Position numbers and translations under genes: made by a program. 15,680 nucleotides of DNA from Candidatus Odyssella thessalonicensis. GTDB taxonomy: Bacteria; Pseudomonadota; Alphaproteobacteria; Bin65. The notes beneath the pieces were generated by a model. It searched no databases. It was given only the letters and a program-made list of their open reading frames with translations, and was not told the DNA's origin. This document shows, piece after piece, positions 13,980-15,680 of this stretch. The DNA lies in assembly GCA_005240015.1 (NCBI GenBank), contig SBBV01000304.1:1-15680 (forward strand), read 5' to 3'. Each line of letters begins with the position of its first letter. The stretch's first letter is position 1.

Positions 13980-15153
13980 GCGCCACCTCGAGATCGCGGA
14001 AGGACTTCCGCAACAGCGCTCTGGGGTCGCCCATGCGTTTCAGGATGCCGACGATGCGCTCGGCGGCATGGCCGTCCCCATACGGGTTGGCCACTCTGCC
14101 GATGCGCATCGCGAAGGCCTTGGCGATGGCGCGGCGGATCGCTCCCGCCTCGACCGGGCAATCGATCACCGTCCTGGCGCGAAGGCGCCCGGCCTGGCGG
14201 CTGCCGATGTTGACCGCCGGCTTCTTGAGCGATGGCGCCTCGAGCAGCCCCGATGAGGAATTCCCGACGACGGCATCGCAAACCGCCATCGCGCTCAAGT
14301 AGCGCCTGTGGCCCAGCGACGCGAAAGCTGCCGCGTTGGCATGACCCCTGACGAACTTGTCGAGCATCGCGATGAGCGCGCGGCCTTCCGGATCCGCATT
14401 GGGCTTCGTGAAAAGCAGGCCGACGTCAGGGCCGAGTGCCGCCAGCGCCTCGAGCAGCACCGCGAATTGCCGCGTCGACGGCGCGCGGTCGAGCGTCACC
14501 GGATGAAATGTGACGAGCAGATTGCGCTTCCTAAAGCCGAAGCCGAGATCGCGCTCGAGCGCGCCGCGCGGCAGGAGCTTCATCGTGCGCAAGCTGTCAA
14601 GCCCGGGATCGCCCACGGCGAAGACCCGGCGCGGCTCCTCGCCCATCTGGCGCACCCGCCCCGCCGATTCTTTCGATGCGGTGAAATGCAAGTGCGCCAT
14701 CTTGGTGATCGCGTGCCGGATCGCGTCGTCGAACGCGCCCTCGGTGACGTCGCCGCCCGACAGGTGGGCAATGGGAATGCCCATGACGAGCGCCGTGCTC
14801 GCGGCCGCCAGCGCCTCGAAGCGGTCGCCGAGCAGCATGACGAGATCCGGGGCCAGGCGCCGGTACGCGCCGACGAAGCCGACCATGCCGATACCCATCG
14901 ATTTGGCGGCGGCGGCGGGCGTGTCGCCGGGCTGCAGCATGCGCACCTTGGCGTCGATGCGGAAGCCGTCGGCTTCAATCTCGCGATAGGTGAAGCCGAA
15001 TTCCGGCGCCAGATGCATCGCCGAAGCGACGACGCTGAGATCGAAGGCGCGATCGCGTTTCAGCGCCGCCATCACCGCGCGCAGCAGGCCGTACTCGGCG
15101 CGCGTGCCTGTGACGACGCAGACGCGCAAAGGCTTACGCGCTCGCCCTGCCAT
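13972..15153 (-). CDS. neuC: UDP-HexNAc hydrolysing 2-epimerase (NeuC/LegG-type)
   Basis: 393 residues, typical of the hydrolysing epimerases that turn UDP-GlcNAc into ManNAc (NeuC), or the 2,4-diacetamido analogue into its manno form (LegG), releasing UDP. The N-terminal half begins VCVVTGTRAEYGLL (about 11-24), then DLVMLLGDRFEALAAA (about 103-118) and HLSGGDVTEGAFDDAIRHAI (about 130-149), the family's most conserved block. The C-terminal Rossmann half has LLVTFHPVT (212-220), VVGNSSSGLLEAP (295-307) and NPYGDGHAAERI (356-367), which contact UDP. The ATG at 15153 was chosen because homology starts right after it; open frame continues upstream only inside the GNAT gene, which overlaps the start by 20 bases. 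The product is the substrate of the neuB-type gene that follows. Confidence 0.92.
   Translation of the reverse strand: MAGRARKPLRVCVVTGTRAEYGLLRAVMAALKRDRAFDLSVVASAMHLAPEFGFTYREIEADGFRIDAKVRMLQPGDTPAAAAKSMGIGMVGFVGAYRRLAPDLVMLLGDRFEALAAASTALVMGIPIAHLSGGDVTEGAFDDAIRHAITKMAHLHFTASKESAGRVRQMGEEPRRVFAVGDPGLDSLRTMKLLPRGALERDLGFGFRKRNLLVTFHPVTLDRAPSTRQFAVLLEALAALGPDVGLLFTKPNADPEGRALIAMLDKFVRGHANAAAFASLGHRRYLSAMAVCDAVVGNSSSGLLEAPSLKKPAVNIGSRQAGRLRARTVIDCPVEAGAIRRAIAKAFAMRIGRVANPYGDGHAAERIVGILKRMGDPRALLRKSFRDLEVARG
13984..13989 (-). promoter_or_regulatory. Shine-Dalgarno site for the neuB GTG start
   Basis: On the minus strand GAGGTG lies four bases before the GTG codon at 13979-13977. It is inside the last codons of neuC (encoding Glu-Val of the C-terminus) and supports both the GTG start and translational coupling of neuB to neuC. 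It is one of few recognisable ribosome-binding sites in this run; most other starts appear to depend on overlap with the preceding stop. Confidence 0.6.
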
Positions 15154-15680
15154 CGTAGACCCAGCAATATTGCCGAATCGGGCCATTGCCGAACGGCATG
15201 TCGTAGGTGCGCGCGGCCTTGCCTTCGTCGCGACGAAAGCCGGCGGCCTCGAACGCGCGCACGCCAGCCACGTTCTCGGCGAAGAGCCAGCAGCGGATCT
15301 CGTTCTTGGCACCGCCCGCCCGGATCAGCGCCATCACCTGGCGGAGCAGGTTGCTGCCGAGCCCGCGGCCCGTTTCGCGCGCGCTGATGCCGACGGTGAT
15401 CTCCACACCGTCGGCGAGATCGTCGACATAGGTGTAGCCGAGCACCTGGCCTTCGTACTCGGCGAAATAGACCCGGCGCGTGCTGCCCGGCGCGTGCTGC
15501 GCCGCGAACCACCCGCTCATGCGGTGCCACTCCGGCGGGCGGTCGTGGCCGGACCACACGATATTGTCGACGTCGCATTTCAAGCGGAAGAAATCGGCGA
15601 AATCGGCCGGCGTCGCGCGCCGCAGCGTGATCGGTTTCGAGCCGATCTCGGGCGCGGCCGGGAAACGGTAGGAAAGGAAG
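15134..15680 (-). CDS. GNAT-family acetyltransferase, N-terminus outside window
   Basis: About 181 residues are visible and the frame is open to the right edge, so the start is not seen; a TTG at 15583 is in frame, but conserved sequence extends before it, so it is not the true start. The visible part begins with a short leader, then ITLRRATPADFADFFRL, the usual first strand and helix of a GNAT domain. DNIVWSGHDRPPEW follows, then RRVYFAEYEGQVLGYTYVDD, the acetyl-CoA loop RETGRGLGSNLL, and the C-terminal NVAGVRAFEAAGFRRDEGK block. It transfers an acyl group, probably to an amino sugar. Its position directly before the neuC-type gene (20-base overlap) makes it a candidate for the 4-N-acetylation step of a legionaminic-type pathway (LegH role), but it could also acylate a different sugar. 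Whether more domains lie upstream cannot be known from this window. Confidence 0.85.
   Translation of the reverse strand, partial: FLSYRFPAAPEIGSKPITLRRATPADFADFFRLKCDVDNIVWSGHDRPPEWHRMSGWFAAQHAPGSTRRVYFAEYEGQVLGYTYVDDLADGVEITVGISARETGRGLGSNLLRQVMALIRAGGAKNEIRCWLFAENVAGVRAFEAAGFRRDEGKAARTYDMPFGNGPIRQYCWVYDGRASA

Larger units (their letters stand above)
1..15680 (-). other. Single co-directional run of 17 overlapping or near-abutting genes (candidate operon)
   Basis: All 17 genes share the minus strand. Neighbour spacing read from starts and stops: nine ATGA 4-base overlaps (at 194, 889, 1338, 8646, 9632, 10603, 12250 and 12897, plus the same ATGA style wherever stop and start differ by one base), 8-base overlaps at 2632 and 13972, a 20-base overlap at 15134, and gaps of 18, 4, 4, 22 and 16 bases at 4489, 5491, 6344, 7047 and 11314. 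None of these gaps can hold a full promoter. The genes are therefore probably co-transcribed from a promoter to the right of the window and are partly translationally coupled. The run is broken by no mobile element. Confidence 0.85.

Noticed and set aside
12250..15153. Assignment as a pseudaminic acid pathway (PseG/PseI/PseF)
   Set aside because: The epimerase is of the NeuC/LegG hydrolysing type, not the PseG hydrolase type, so a Neu- or Leg-type route fits better.
15154..15312. Longer N-terminus for the neuC-type protein (53 extra residues)
   Set aside because: The extra part lies inside the upstream GNAT gene, is low-complexity Arg/Pro/Ala, and family similarity begins just after the ATG at 15153.

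Overview
The window is very GC-rich. It is packed edge to edge with 17 genes, all read from the minus strand, so transcription runs from high to low coordinates. The genes at both ends (positions 1-197 and 15134-15680) run out of the window. Most neighbours overlap by 4 to 20 bases, often as ATGA stop/start overlaps. The widest gap is 22 bases (7047-7068), and no stretch over 300 bases lacks a gene. There are no RNA genes, insertion sequences, CRISPR arrays, strand switches or convincing internal promoters or terminators. The base composition and protein style suggest a proteobacterium, most likely an alphaproteobacterium. That is inference; no taxonomic marker gene is present.

The content is a surface-glycan (O-antigen, capsule, exopolysaccharide or glycoprotein glycan) biosynthesis locus centred on a nonulosonic acid (sialic-acid-like nine-carbon sugar). 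Right part (about 10600-15680, first transcribed): a GNAT acetyltransferase, NeuC-type UDP-HexNAc hydrolase/2-epimerase, NeuB-type nonulosonate synthase, NeuD/PglD-type acetyltransferase, a Gfo/Idh/MocA oxidoreductase, and a NeuA-type CMP-nonulosonate cytidylyltransferase. Together these could take a UDP-amino-sugar to a CMP-activated nonulosonic acid. Whether the product is Neu5Ac-like or legionaminic-like cannot be decided here, because any dehydratase and aminotransferase genes would lie outside the window.

Middle part (about 5490-10606): two more, clearly different Gfo/Idh/MocA oxidoreductases, a GT-B-like transferase of unrecognised family, a small GT-A (family 8-like) glycosyltransferase with a DCD motif, and a divergent sulfotransferase. 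These look like sugar-tailoring, assembly and sulfation steps.

Left part (1 to about 5490): an FkbM-type methyltransferase, an asparagine-synthase-like protein whose glutaminase nucleophile is lost (Cys2 is Ile), a polysaccharide-deacetylase-like protein, a second GNAT acetyltransferase, a WbqC-family protein and the start of a GT4-like glycosyltransferase. These read as decoration steps (methylation, amide formation, deacetylation and re-acylation).

No flippase, polymerase or ABC exporter is present, so the locus must extend beyond the window. The most unusual points are the trio of oxidoreductases woven around neuA, the glutaminase-dead AsnB-like protein beside a deacetylase and acyltransferase, and the unassigned GT-B-like protein, which could be the nonulosonate transferase.
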